NCBI RefSeq assembly: GCF_000003815.2
Contig: NC_049993.1
Location: forward strand, 18,009,139 to 18,073,138
DNA: 64,000 nt
From: Branchiostoma floridae
Lineage: Eukaryota > Chordata > Leptocardii > Amphioxiformes > Branchiostomatidae
Direction of reading: 5' to 3'
In this document: positions 1 to 10,600 of the stretch, piece by piece
How the letters are laid out: each line of letters starts with the position of its first letter
How positions within the stretch are numbered: position 1 is the stretch's first letter
Notes under the pieces: model-generated
What the model was told of the DNA's origin: nothing
The model's input: only the letters and a program-made list of their open reading frames with translations
The model's database searches: none
Translations under genes and position numbers: made by a program

Positions 1-706
1 GAGGGCCCTCAACCTACCAGGCAGCCACGTCAGGGCACCAAGACAAGTGACACTGCATGAGCACTTAATGAGTAAGTAGTCTCTTAAAGCTGGGATGAGT
101 TGAGACTACAAGAGAACCAAGTACTAGTTGTCTGATCAGGGAGACATTAAACAACTGATAGACATCAACCCTAGAGATCAGACTGACCCCTTCTCAACTT
201 GTGGCTCTCCTTTGACTTTATATCATGTCCAAGAGGATGTCCAGAACTCCCTAACTGAAGCTACTAGCACTCATTTTCACCTGAGTCAAGTGAGGTAGTA
301 GGCGTATTAAGCATTTTTCCCAAAGAAACAACATATGGGCTTGCCAGGGTTTCAAACCCAGAACCTCTAGATTCTACGTCAACAACCCAAACCACAATAC
401 CACCTTACTAACATGCAGTACAATATGATGTGTCATGCTAGAATATTCAATTTTTTAAATTTTCTCCTCATTTTTCTAGAGCAGCTCAATCTGAGCTAAA
501 GGGTATCTCAATAAACTCAAACTAAGGTGCATGTATACACAATAAGTATCTCCTGGCAGGGATGATATGCAGTTGATATGATGAGATGATACGTAACGAA
601 TTACAAACATTGTAAAATATTTACAGTGACACCAGCACTGTACTTCCTATCCATTGCTAAAGCTTACTAGATGTTCAACTCTTCTCTGTAAACATCTTGT
701 TCTCAG
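1..706. other. Non-coding sequence upstream of the visible EGF-CFC exons
   Basis: No exon could be supported here. This is probably intron or 5' flank of the EGF-CFC gene, whose signal-peptide exon should lie upstream. The only structure seen is a tRNA-SINE-like fragment at about 336-425. Confidence 0.5.
336..425 (-). mobile_element. tRNA-derived SINE fragment
   Basis: On the minus strand there is a B-box-like GGTTTGAAACC preceded by an A-box-like TGGTATTGTGG. The stretch around the B box resembles the SINE head at 50668-50800, suggesting the same family. It is short and decayed. Confidence 0.45.
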
Positions 707-1629
707 AACCAGCCAATCACAGCGCAGACTGCTGCGAGAACGGCGGCACGTGCATTCTGGGAAGCTTCTGCATGTGTCCTGCGAACTTCACGGGCCGTTA
801 CTGCGAGCAGCACGCGGTGACTCTTCCCTGCGGAGACGTGCCGCACAACGATTGGATGTTCCAGGGGTGTAGTCTCTGTCGCTGTGGCAATGGAACGTTC
901 CTGTGCATCGAGCACATGAGGCCCAACTGCGGTGAGCACAGCTTCATTGTTTCCAAAAATTTCATTGTTTGTTTGTTTGTTTATATAATACCTTTGCCAT
1001 GAAGGTTATGTTTTCGGAAGCATGTGTATACATATGTGTGTTTGTGTTAGCCTGGTATCCAGTTGTATTATAGCTCCCAAGTCTCCTCTGCCCTCTCTGC
1101 AAATACACAAATTTGAAGGACTCGGAAGCTATAATACGGCTGGATACAAGGCTATGTTTGTGTGTGCACGAATTGGATACTTGTACTATTACTGGAAAAA
1201 TTGGATACTACTACTACGGGATGAACAGCATGACTCAAGAGGGCCTGGATGGATTGTATTCAATTTTATATTTGGTATGTGGGTAGGTCTTGATGAGACT
1301 TCAAAATAATTATACCTTGGGCCCTCTAGGGGCTTTCTAAGGTACTACATTGAAACTTCTGGTTGGTAGGGAATTATAATAAGCAAAACAAAGTGTTTAT
1401 CATTTCTTTGAATTTCTTCCCCTCCTGTCATCCAGAATCTGAGCGAGACGTGGTGAACGTGGTCAACCGGGAGGGCAACCTGAATCCGCTGTCCGTTCTG
1501 GACTTGTTCGACCAATCACGGAACAGCAGCTCTTCTGCCCGAGGTCTACACCGCGGGATGGAGATGTCGCTTCTTGTCAGTCTCCTGGCAACCGTTGCCA
1601 TGGGAACAACATCTGGACACGCGTGGTGA
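707..1629 (+). CDS. EGF-CFC family co-receptor (Cripto/Cryptic-like), last two exons
   Basis: Exons are 707-931 and 1436-1629; the codon split over the intron is G|AA. The first exon encodes an EGF-like module (CCENGGTC, SFCMCPANFTGRYC) followed by a CFC domain (PCGDVPHNDWMFQGCSLCRC). The Thr in NGGTC is the O-fucosylation site typical of the family. The last exon ends in a hydrophobic tail (MSLLVSLLATVAMG) after a small-residue Ser/Ala stretch, as expected for a GPI anchor signal, then TGA. EGF-CFC proteins are cell-surface co-receptors for Nodal-type TGF-beta ligands. The signal peptide exon is not visible, so the gene is partial. The family call is firm; one-to-one orthology with vertebrate Cripto or Cryptic cannot be decided here. 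Confidence 0.92.
1048..1154. mobile_element. Small hairpin MITE in the EGF-CFC intron
   Basis: Two imperfect inverted arms of about 35 bp (TAGCCTGGTATCCAG near 1048; CTGGATACAAGGCTA ending at 1154) surround a short centre. There is no coding capacity. The target-site duplication was not resolved. Confidence 0.6.
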
Positions 1630-1836
1630 AATATGATTGACAGCCTCGCAAAGTTGTTGCTTGTAACTCCTGGCAACTGTTGTCATGGGAACAACATCTG
1701 GACACGCGTGGTGAAATATGATTGACAGCCTCGCAAAATTGTTGCTTGTAACTCCTGGCAACCGTTGTCATGGGAACAACATCTGGACATGCGTGGTGAA
1801 ATATTATTGACATGTGCCTCTCAAAGTTCTAACTTG
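1582..1836 (+). repeat. 85-bp tandem repeat spanning the EGF-CFC C-terminus and stop codon
   Basis: Three copies begin at 1582, 1667 and 1752 (CTCCTGGCAAC). The first contains the last coding residues, the stop codon and the start of the 3' UTR; the other two lie in the UTR. The unit is not a multiple of three, so unequal exchange here changes the tail only if it enters the coding part. Confidence 0.85.
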
Positions 1837-2674
1837 CTTGTAAAATGATGTAGTGAGGACTAAGCACAAAATTGGCAAAGGTGGCGGTATGGAAAGATCA
1901 CCAGTCGAGGAAAAGTCACTGGGGGAAAAGTCACAGGATGGTTGAAACCTGCTAAATTGCAACAAGGAATTCTGAAGCTGGCTGTACAGAAATATCCCTG
2001 AAGCGTTGTCATGGTAATTGATACAGACATGTTGAAACATGAGAAGGAGCAGGTGAAAGGGTCTCCAAGCAGATGTTGGTTGGATGAAATTTTTGACAGC
2101 CTGGCAACCCTGACACGTGTACATGGTACTCTCCAAGCAGAGCTTCGACTGTTCTCAGACAGGCTTTTGGGTGTTTTTGGAATTAAGAAAATTAGAGAGC
2201 CTGACAAAAATGCCCCCCAAACACTGCCAAAAGACAGCTGGAGCCAAACCTCTGTTTGGAGAATAGCGCATGTGTGTCAAAACCGGCAGCCAGAAAACAT
2301 CACGATCTTCCATCCAACATCTGCTTGAAAATACGTGCCACTCTGGTGTACACAAGTTTGACTCCTGGCTGTGTATGAGGAAAGTTGTGGATGGCAGAAA
2401 AGTTAACGAGTATTTATTTAGAGCAGCCGATGCTGCCAAGTTTTATTGTGTTGAATTTCTTACAGTTTCTTGATTTTTTTAATGATTTAGCTTCTAGCTG
2501 GCTGGAATATTAGGAGATAACAAAGATGCCAAAGATGTTTAATTTGCTTTGAAGGGCAAATCTGAAGTATGGTTTCATTGAGCTATCGGCATATGTTGTT
2601 ATAATCATTTGTTTATGTATATATTACAGAGTTTTACTTTCTTTGTTAATTTTTAGTCTTTTGAGTTAAAAAAA

Positions 2675-2680
2675 AATAAA
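2675..2680 (+). promoter_or_regulatory. Candidate polyadenylation signal of the EGF-CFC gene
   Basis: AATAAA preceded by an A-run about 1.05 kb after the stop codon. It is the first canonical signal I noticed downstream; it would give a UTR containing the 85-bp repeats. Confidence 0.4.
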
Positions 2681-3905
2681 GCCGCACAATCTGATCTTTG
2701 AGGAATGTCCAAGACTATTTCTATGGGCTCATATGTCAGTGTATGTATCTAAATTTCTACAAAATAGATGATACATCATTTTATTTTCAGAGGTTACGTT
2801 AAAGAATCAGCACACTATACACCCATAGAAGTACATTAAATTTTGGGCTGCGTAACCGAACCTCAACAAATTTTTCAGACTGAAAACAGTAATACATTCT
2901 GATGGTTTTGACATCCCGAAAAGGTTGGAGTCATTTTGCGCGAGCCTCTGATATTAATCAAATACGACAGAGCCGCTAAATGTGCAGCCAATGCAGACTT
3001 GCTTCAGACAGGACCAATTAAAGCTGACTCCACCACCTGAACACAAAATTTTAAAAAGCCAACGATGCTCCAAGGCACCTGATCAGATTTTTCATTACAT
3101 TTGCAGAGTAACAAGGCACACAGCATACATTTGTACAATACTTTATTTTCATTGATACTGAAGTTAAGATATTATTTATTCTCACCACATTGTCAGCCTC
3201 AAACACTGAACACTTACCATTACTTCTTACAGACCTACATATACTCACAGGAGATCTAAGTGGTTTTGTCGGCTAACTTTTCCTGTGAACATTTGAACTG
3301 AGCAATGCACATGCACGTGGGGCATGTAATGAAAGATATAAAGTGTGACAGTGCTGTTGATGAGATCACTCATACATATTTTCTCCCATAAACAGAGAAA
3401 TGATTTTTTCTAAAGACAGAAATTCAAAAATTCAAACTCTGGTGGATGAGTTTGTGATATTCCATGTTTTACCACAATCCCACAGATGTGTTGGTTACTC
3501 TTTTAACTGACATTTCAACTATAATGGCGGACTAGTATTAAGGTTTACATGTAAAGCTGGCAGCTTTTAGAGTCTTAACCTTCTCCCTTCTGTCTAACCC
3601 ATAACCAATAGAGAACTGGAAGCCAAACAGCTACTTCAGTATAGCTTAAGGCTTATCCAAAAAGCATTGACATTTCAGAGGTTAAAGATATTGCTGACTA
3701 GAGAATGTAAAGGCTTATAGCCTAAAGCGGGACACCCACAATGAGAAACAATTTTTTCTAAATTTCATCCATGATTATTAGATCATCTCACATAAGAACA
3801 GTATTAGTAAAACAGAACAGCATGATGAAACATAAATTAATCAAACAACAAAGACACCTTTAGAATAAGAAACACAAACTACAATGTATGAAATAAACCA
3901 AGCAG

Positions 3906-4070
3906 TAGTTACTCGAGCAACTGGTCCAAATTGTACTTGTCTTCATTCATAGTTAGAGTATAAAAGACCTGTTTCTTCCAGATCTCTTCAGTGTCACTGA
4001 CGAAGGATAGTGGATTCTATCCGAAACGTCTGACCTTTTCCAAAACCATATCCAGTTGCTTGAGTAACTA
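3906..4070 (+). mobile_element. Short interspersed element with 19-bp inverted ends and a hammerhead motif
   Basis: TAGTTACTCGAGCAACTGG at 3906-3924 is inverted at 4052-4070 with one mismatch. The right half (GTGTCACTGA to TTGAGTAACTA) is repeated, diverged, at about 30207-30310. Hammerhead motifs of this short type are known from Penelope-like retroelements, so this may be a fragment of one; that assignment is inference. Confidence 0.6.
3993..4034 (+). ncRNA. Minimal type I hammerhead ribozyme motif
   Basis: The order is: stem I strand GTCA (3993-3996), core CTGACGA (3997-4003), stem II GGATAG/CTATCC with loop TGGATT (4005-4022), core GAAAC (4023-4027), GTC cleavage triplet (4028-4030), stem I partner TGAC (4031-4034). 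All conserved core positions of the hammerhead are present. Stem III is reduced to about one pair, as in the short retroelement hammerheads. Self-cleavage is predicted after the GTC; activity is not shown. Confidence 0.75.
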
Positions 4071-4414
4071 CTTTTTGGTATATCTTATTACCTGGATGTC
4101 TAACATCGACGTATAATGCATGAAATGTTTAATTATTTAACCTCCCCATTTTATCTATAGCAATAATGCACTTTTCCTACCAAAGTACACACACAATAAG
4201 AAACAAGACATGGAAACAGAAACTCTAACTGCAAAAAATGCACAAACTTTGGTCAGTGCAGTAGAGATAATGAGATTACATCAAGGATGAAAACCAAAAC
4301 GTTAATAGAATAAGTTAGAATTAGAAATTCTCAGGTTGCCCGGTACTTCACCTTCCATTCATAGTAGCTTTGGACTAAACAATTCTTTTGTCCCTTGGCT
4401 CAAAAAGTTTGAGA

Positions 4415-4610
4415 AGTGCTCTATCTATTCCTATTTGAGGTCGCCCCAATTTTGACTTTAAAATCTTGATGGTAATCCAGTCTAGTCAGGACATTGAATC
4501 TGGCCCTAGTGGTTTTTAGAATCGCCTCCTAACTACCTCTGCTTGAGGTGCAGCAATTCAAGACTGACTTTCAGAAGTTGGTTGGGGAGAAACATGCCAT
4601 CTTACTATGG
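4415..4610 (-). repeat. Decayed tandem copies of the DBT terminal exon edge
   Basis: CTATCTATTCCTATTTGAGG (from 4421) and a longer stretch around 4535-4610 resemble 4641-4735, which holds the DBT stop codon and the last coding bases. The copies lie in the 3' flank or UTR and are diverged. Confidence 0.5.
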
Positions 4611-4649
4611 CCAATGTCTGGATGGTTTCACAATGCCCCCTATCTATTC

Positions 4650-7600
4650 CTACTTGAGGTGCAGCAGCATGGCGGCAGGATTTTCTAGGTACGACTTCCA
4701 GAGGTTGGAATAACGCGCCATGGTGGCGCCGTCGATCACGCGGTGGTCAGCTGACCAACTGACCGCCAGGAGGTGCGCAGCGTACACGTCACCGCTGGTG
4801 TCAAATCTGGGCAACACCTAGGGGTCAAAGGGCAACAAAAATAAGTTTTTGCTGTAATTCTTATAACTGAGAGTAATAGTTTTACATTAAGAAGGTTGGT
4901 ATAAAAGGTATACATACTTGTGATGATGATTCGTGATTTTGATATGATACACAATGTGTATGTGAGGTAGGTGCAATTTTGAAGAAAACCATCTTTGATA
5001 AAAGTCAATCACCTAAACACTCCAAATGTTAAGCCATAGTTCCTCCATGCTTGTATGACATTTTGAAGTTCATCTTCAGCTATCACTAAGACACTACACT
5101 ACCACTTAATCTATCCTTTACAAAACAGTTAAGCATATAAATGTTGAGAGTTGTCCCTACCTGTACTTTACCCAGCGCTCCTATAGCAACTTCAGGGGGC
5201 ATGATGACTGGTTTGGCGTAGGTACCTCCGATCTGAAACACACGGTTATGATTGGTTCAGACTCTCATGGTGCTCAGGCTGCAGCCAATCACATGGTATC
5301 TTTCAGTTTGAAATCAAAGGGCATCAGAGGTGAAGAATGAGCCAATTGGATCTTACAACACATTGAGGAATCAGCCAATGACATGACACTGTCAGAAATG
5401 GGTTGGTCTCTCCATATTTAGAATATTTATAATAGCCAAAGATCTGCCATTGATTAAAAACCCTGAAATCCGCTACCATGTCTACCCTTACAGGACAGAA
5501 AAAACAGATTGCAAGTGAGCAAGTGATCATGCTGTCAATACAAAAACTCATCAACTTTCTATCCAGTTTATTGTCTGTTGTTAACTGTCTCAAGAGGGTC
5601 AGATTTGACATGTTATGTCAGACCCCAAAGTTTCTCTGTGATGCGGCTGTATCTATAGGTTGAGGAGGTGGAAGTCACCAATTTAAGTAGTCATCCCCAT
5701 GGATTTTATCCTTCAAAAGTCACTGTGATGATCTTTCTGAGCCACTTCTTTTCAAATATTAGTACGCCAATTTTCCTAACAACCAAAAACAGTAAAACAA
5801 TAGAGAAACCATCCGACTCACCGCTCCTATATTGGAGAGTGTAAAGGTGCCGCCTGTGAGGTCCCCTGTGCCCAGCTTGCCCTGTAGGCCCAGGTTGTGG
5901 AGCCTGTTTAATTCTGCAGCCACCTCCAGTACAGACAGGCCCTGAACATTCTTCACGTTGGGCACCACCAGACCATTGGCTGTGTCCATGGCTAGGCCTA
6001 TGTTATGAGATGCCTGAAAAACATGTGCAAACCTTTTCAGGCACTATTCAAAGACCGGTGCAATGGCCTAGTGGGTAGAGTGTTCGCCTTGCATTCGGTA
6101 GGTCGTGAGTTCGATCCCCGGCCGAGTCATACCAAAGACTCTAAAAATGGTACATGCTGCTTTCTCTGCTTAGCACTCAGCATTAATGAGGAAGAGCATG
6201 GAAGTTAAACACACATCACTACCAGCGGACCAGCCCCCTGCTGTAGTGGCTTGCACATGTGTGGCCCAAGGGCTTTGAAGTGGGGATGGGCGCCACCCTA
6301 CGCGTCTGTAGATGCATGGGCAAACTTTAACTTTATTCAAAGTTGCATGTCTAGATAGATACTGTCGATCAAAGCTAAAAGTTTAAGCAATAAGAGAGAA
6401 CCTGCTGGTTGGTTTTGTATTTCTACCTTTTGAACATTTGTTCGCAATTTTCATCATACTTTGCTTACAGGTGGTTCTTCATCTTCCATTTCATTTTAAA
6501 ACTGTACAAAGCAAAATAGATTAATCAGTGTAACCTAGGCCTTGTGTTATCTAAATAGTGGAGGATATATCTAATTTATTCACTTCCTTGATCATATTTA
6601 CAAAAGGTGTAACAGCTACAGCATGGTGTATACAATAAGAAAGCAAAGTAACTGAAGTATTTGGACTAATGATCACTAATCAACCTCATTACCTTCAATG
6701 TCATGTTTTCACACTTGTCGTCAACAGTAGCATTCAAGACTGGATATTGTAGAAGTGCCATGGAAGCAGCCTGGAGGGAAAAAAACACAGTTATGTAATT
6801 GATCAACCTGAAGCCATATTTGCCGTTGACAAGAAGGCTATGTTTTTGGTTATAACTCAAGAAACTGTGGAAGGAATCTGTGCTTTTTGGTAGATTTGTA
6901 GTGGTTGTGGAAAGGCAGGGTAAGTTCATAAAAACCTAGCATTTTCCTAGGGTACTGCAGCGGGCTTTGTATTTGTGTGCACTTGGTTGTGGACAGTATA
7001 AGCTACTCTTCATGAATCAGACCTAAAGTCTTGAATAAAGGCATGATTATTTTCCGAAGAAATGTGTCCGTGGAACTCTATCATTTTTAATTTTTGAAGA
7101 TTTTGGAAGTCTCACCTTGATGAAGAATGGCATGAAGGATAACCTGACTCCGTACTGTTCCGCCGCCCCCTTTAACTCAGCTCTCAGCTGTACCAACGCT
7201 GTCATTTCTATCTCATCACAGTACCCAAAATGGGGGATGGACTGGGCTAGAGTCATGGACCTCACCATGGCCTTCCTGAAGCCTGTAACCATGGAAACAC
7301 TCTCACTTTCAGTCAAAACACTTTCATTTTCATTAACCAGCGCAGTCATGTCCACCTCGTCACAGTAGCCAAAGTGTGGGATGGACTGGGCTAGTGTCAT
7401 GGACCTCACCATGGCCTTCCTGAAGGCTGTAACCATGGAAACACTCTCACTTTCAGTTACAAACACTTTCATTTTCATTAAACAGTCATTAACTAGTGCA
7501 GTCATGTCCACCTCGTCACAGTAGCCAAAGTGTGGGATGGACTGGGCTAGTGTCATGGACCTCACCATGGCCTTCCTGAAGCCTGTAACCATGGAAACAC

Positions 7601-10600
7601 TCGCACTTTCGTTTCAAAGAATGGGAACACTGTCTTTTACTTTCATTTAGACACAAAGACTTTGAAGGAGTGTGTTAAGAGGGATCTTAATGTGTAGGAT
7701 AGGGCCATTTGGAAGCATGGTGTGAATGAAGACTAGCAGACTGCTACCTACCCCTGTGTCAGTGAACTTAGCAGCAGTACAATCAAACATTGGATACTAC
7801 TACTAATACTTAGAGAGTTAATGTTAGAGTTCATTTAAGTTTTTTGTTACCATTTAAATTGACATAGTTTTATCTTCCATGTATATCCGTACCTTGACCT
7901 ATTCACAAACAAACAAGTAAATAACCAATCACAACCAACACCTTGAACCTTCACTCTTCCCTTCACTTAAACTTAGTATCTACAACTACAACAGTACAAG
8001 TAGGTTTTGTAATAGAAAATACACCCACTGACCCACTAGATGAGTGATCACCCATTGTTTCCAATTTTGCAAAGGTAAGAGAAATAAAGAAATGTGTAAT
8101 CACAGTATTATACACAAAATATCAATCAAAGCGAGAAAAGCTACATATTACTTTGTCATGGGTAAAGTAAAATACAATCGGCTTCATCAACAATAATTTT
8201 ACTGCAAATTCTTGTCCAAGGGCTACTGTAGAATAATATCATAGCATCTGTCTATTCCAGTTTAAAAGCTGATCATTGTAACATTGTTGAAGAGTAAATT
8301 CATAAGTCATGTATGAGCACATTTAATAGCAATTTTTGTTCTAACAGTGACTGATAGCCATAAAAAATTTGGAGGTATGTGTGTTTACCTTTGAAAATAT
8401 GTCACTGTTAGAATAGGTGGGTTCAGTATTTACAATGATTAGTTACTACTAACTAATCATTGTAAAATTACTTATTGAACCCACTCAGTTTTTTTGAGAC
8501 AGTGAATTAATAAAGTAACTTTCCCAACATACCTTTGATTGGTTCGACTCTGTCCTCTCCCACCACGGTTGGCACAGTGGCTACAGGAAGGGGCTTGGTG
8601 GGGGCAGGGGGAGGGGTAGAGGGAGGGGGTGGAACAATTTCGGGGGTGGGGTAGAAGGGGGCCTCTGGGGTGAGGGATGGTTTCACATCTGAAATGCAAT
8701 AAATTTTAAGAAGGTATTTAAAAGGGAATGTTTTTTTTAGAATAGAGCTTACATTCTATAATAAGATATTATGCATGCTTATTTGTGTGTATGTGTGTGT
8801 TTGTGTGCGCATGTGCATGCTTTGGGTTTATGTTCATTTTTTATGTGCTGGTATGAATGTGTATGTGTCCTACATGTGTGTACTAGTAAGAAAGCATGAG
8901 CCTTTGTGTTAGTATATGCATGACTGTGTGTGTACATGTACAGTACATATTCAATTGTAATTGCATTCTCTGCCTATCTAAGAAGAAGTCCTAAAACTCC
9001 ATTCAGTTATTTTTGAGTTATTCAGTTATTCAGTTATTTTAGAATTAAAACAAAGAGATTAAAACACAGAAGCACACCTGGATCAATTTTAGGAGGCTGG
9101 GTTCCTGCTAGGAAGTTAAGAACATCTTCCTTCAGTATTCTCCCATCCTTGCCTGTGCCCATAACCTCCGAAAGGTCAATCTGTAAAAAACCAAACACAA
9201 AAAAACATTATCTCTATGTCTTAACAGCAAGCACAAACATCAAGTGTTTCAACTGCATTTTTTTGGATTCCAGAAAAAAACTTCTCGACCGGACAATCAA
9301 TATGAAAATAAAGTCTGTGAGGGAAGATTGGACCATCAGTAATGGATTCCATTTCTCCTCTCAGCCTTCTGTTTTCATCTTTTCTATTTCCATTTGTTAG
9401 CTATTTCTTTAACACTGTCCCTGCTACCTGCCCTCACCACCAGTACAAGGTTAAAATGTATCTTCTGTACTTGTAACCAAAGACCTTAACTGATAAAAAA
9501 TAAACAAACAAATAAACAAACAAACAGACCTTGTTTTCCATGGCGAGTCTGCGGACTGCGGGCGTGGCCATCACCTTCTGACCTTTGACCTGCTGGTGCA
9601 TGTGTTTCTGTTCCAAGTCCTCGTCTGAGGAGGACGTGTCAGAGGTCACCTCCGCTTGGGAGCTGTCTTCTGTGAAATTAGATATGGATCCCCCTTTAAT
9701 TATTTATTGCTGGTGCAATGACCAAGTGGGTAACGCTAGTTCACCTTTATCCGCTGGATAACCTATGTTTGTTGTTTTTAAAAACGTTGTATTTGGGGAT
9801 TTCAAGTCAACGAACGGTGGTTTCAAACTGATATTTTGAAAATCACGACCACCGACCTTCGACGTCGCCTCGATATCCCTTTAAAAAATGTCATGTTTTT
9901 AAAACAACGGATATGGGTTACCCCACGGATAAAGGTGAACTAGCGTTATAGTGTTTGCCTTGCATTCTGTCTTACATTAATTTTGTTGTACATGTACATC
10001 GTATTTCGTGTTTTAAATTCTGAACCAAGCTGTAGAATTATTCTGTACACCCAAAAAATCTTTCTGTGCACCAAAGTTTTTGGCTTAGGCACACCAGTAA
10101 ACACTTCTTACAAATGAATTTCAAGCCCTGGATATGCTTCGATAGCTAACAAAGTGATGCCAAACACTAATCTATTTCCCCAGCAGTTTTCATCCACAAG
10201 CGGTGTCCCCACAACAGCAATGTCTTCTGCTCTGTAGTACAGTGTGCGGACAATGCTCACACATACTGACAACTAACAGACACAGTAACACCTAACCTCC
10301 TTCCCCAGCAGTCTCTATATCCACCAGTGGCATCCCCACAGCTGCGATGTCCACCTCATAGTGCAGTTTGCGGACAATACTCACACATACTGACAAACAA
10401 ACATACAAACATACAAACAGACACAGTAACAACTTACCTCTTTCCCCTGCAGTTTCTATATCCACCAGTGGCATTCCCACAGATGCAATGTCCTCTATCT
10501 CGTAGTGCAGCTTGCAGACAATGCTCACACATACTGACAAACAAACAAACAAACAAACAAACAAACATACACAGTAACAGCTTACCTCCTTCCCCAGCAG

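Larger units (their letters stand above)
2690..4649. other. Convergent intergenic region between EGF-CFC (+) and DBT (-)
   Basis: No coding exon was found. It contains the hammerhead-bearing repeat at 3906-4070, decayed copies of the DBT terminal exon at about 4415-4610, and a minus-strand AATAAA near 3140 that could serve DBT. Confidence 0.5.

Noticed and set aside
1428-1813. Minus-strand frames over the EGF-CFC tail
   Set aside because: They are antisense of the last exon and of its 85-bp repeats.
2011-2473. Plus-strand frames after the EGF-CFC stop
   Set aside because: They lie in the probable 3' UTR, before the AATAAA at 2675, without splice sites or known motifs.
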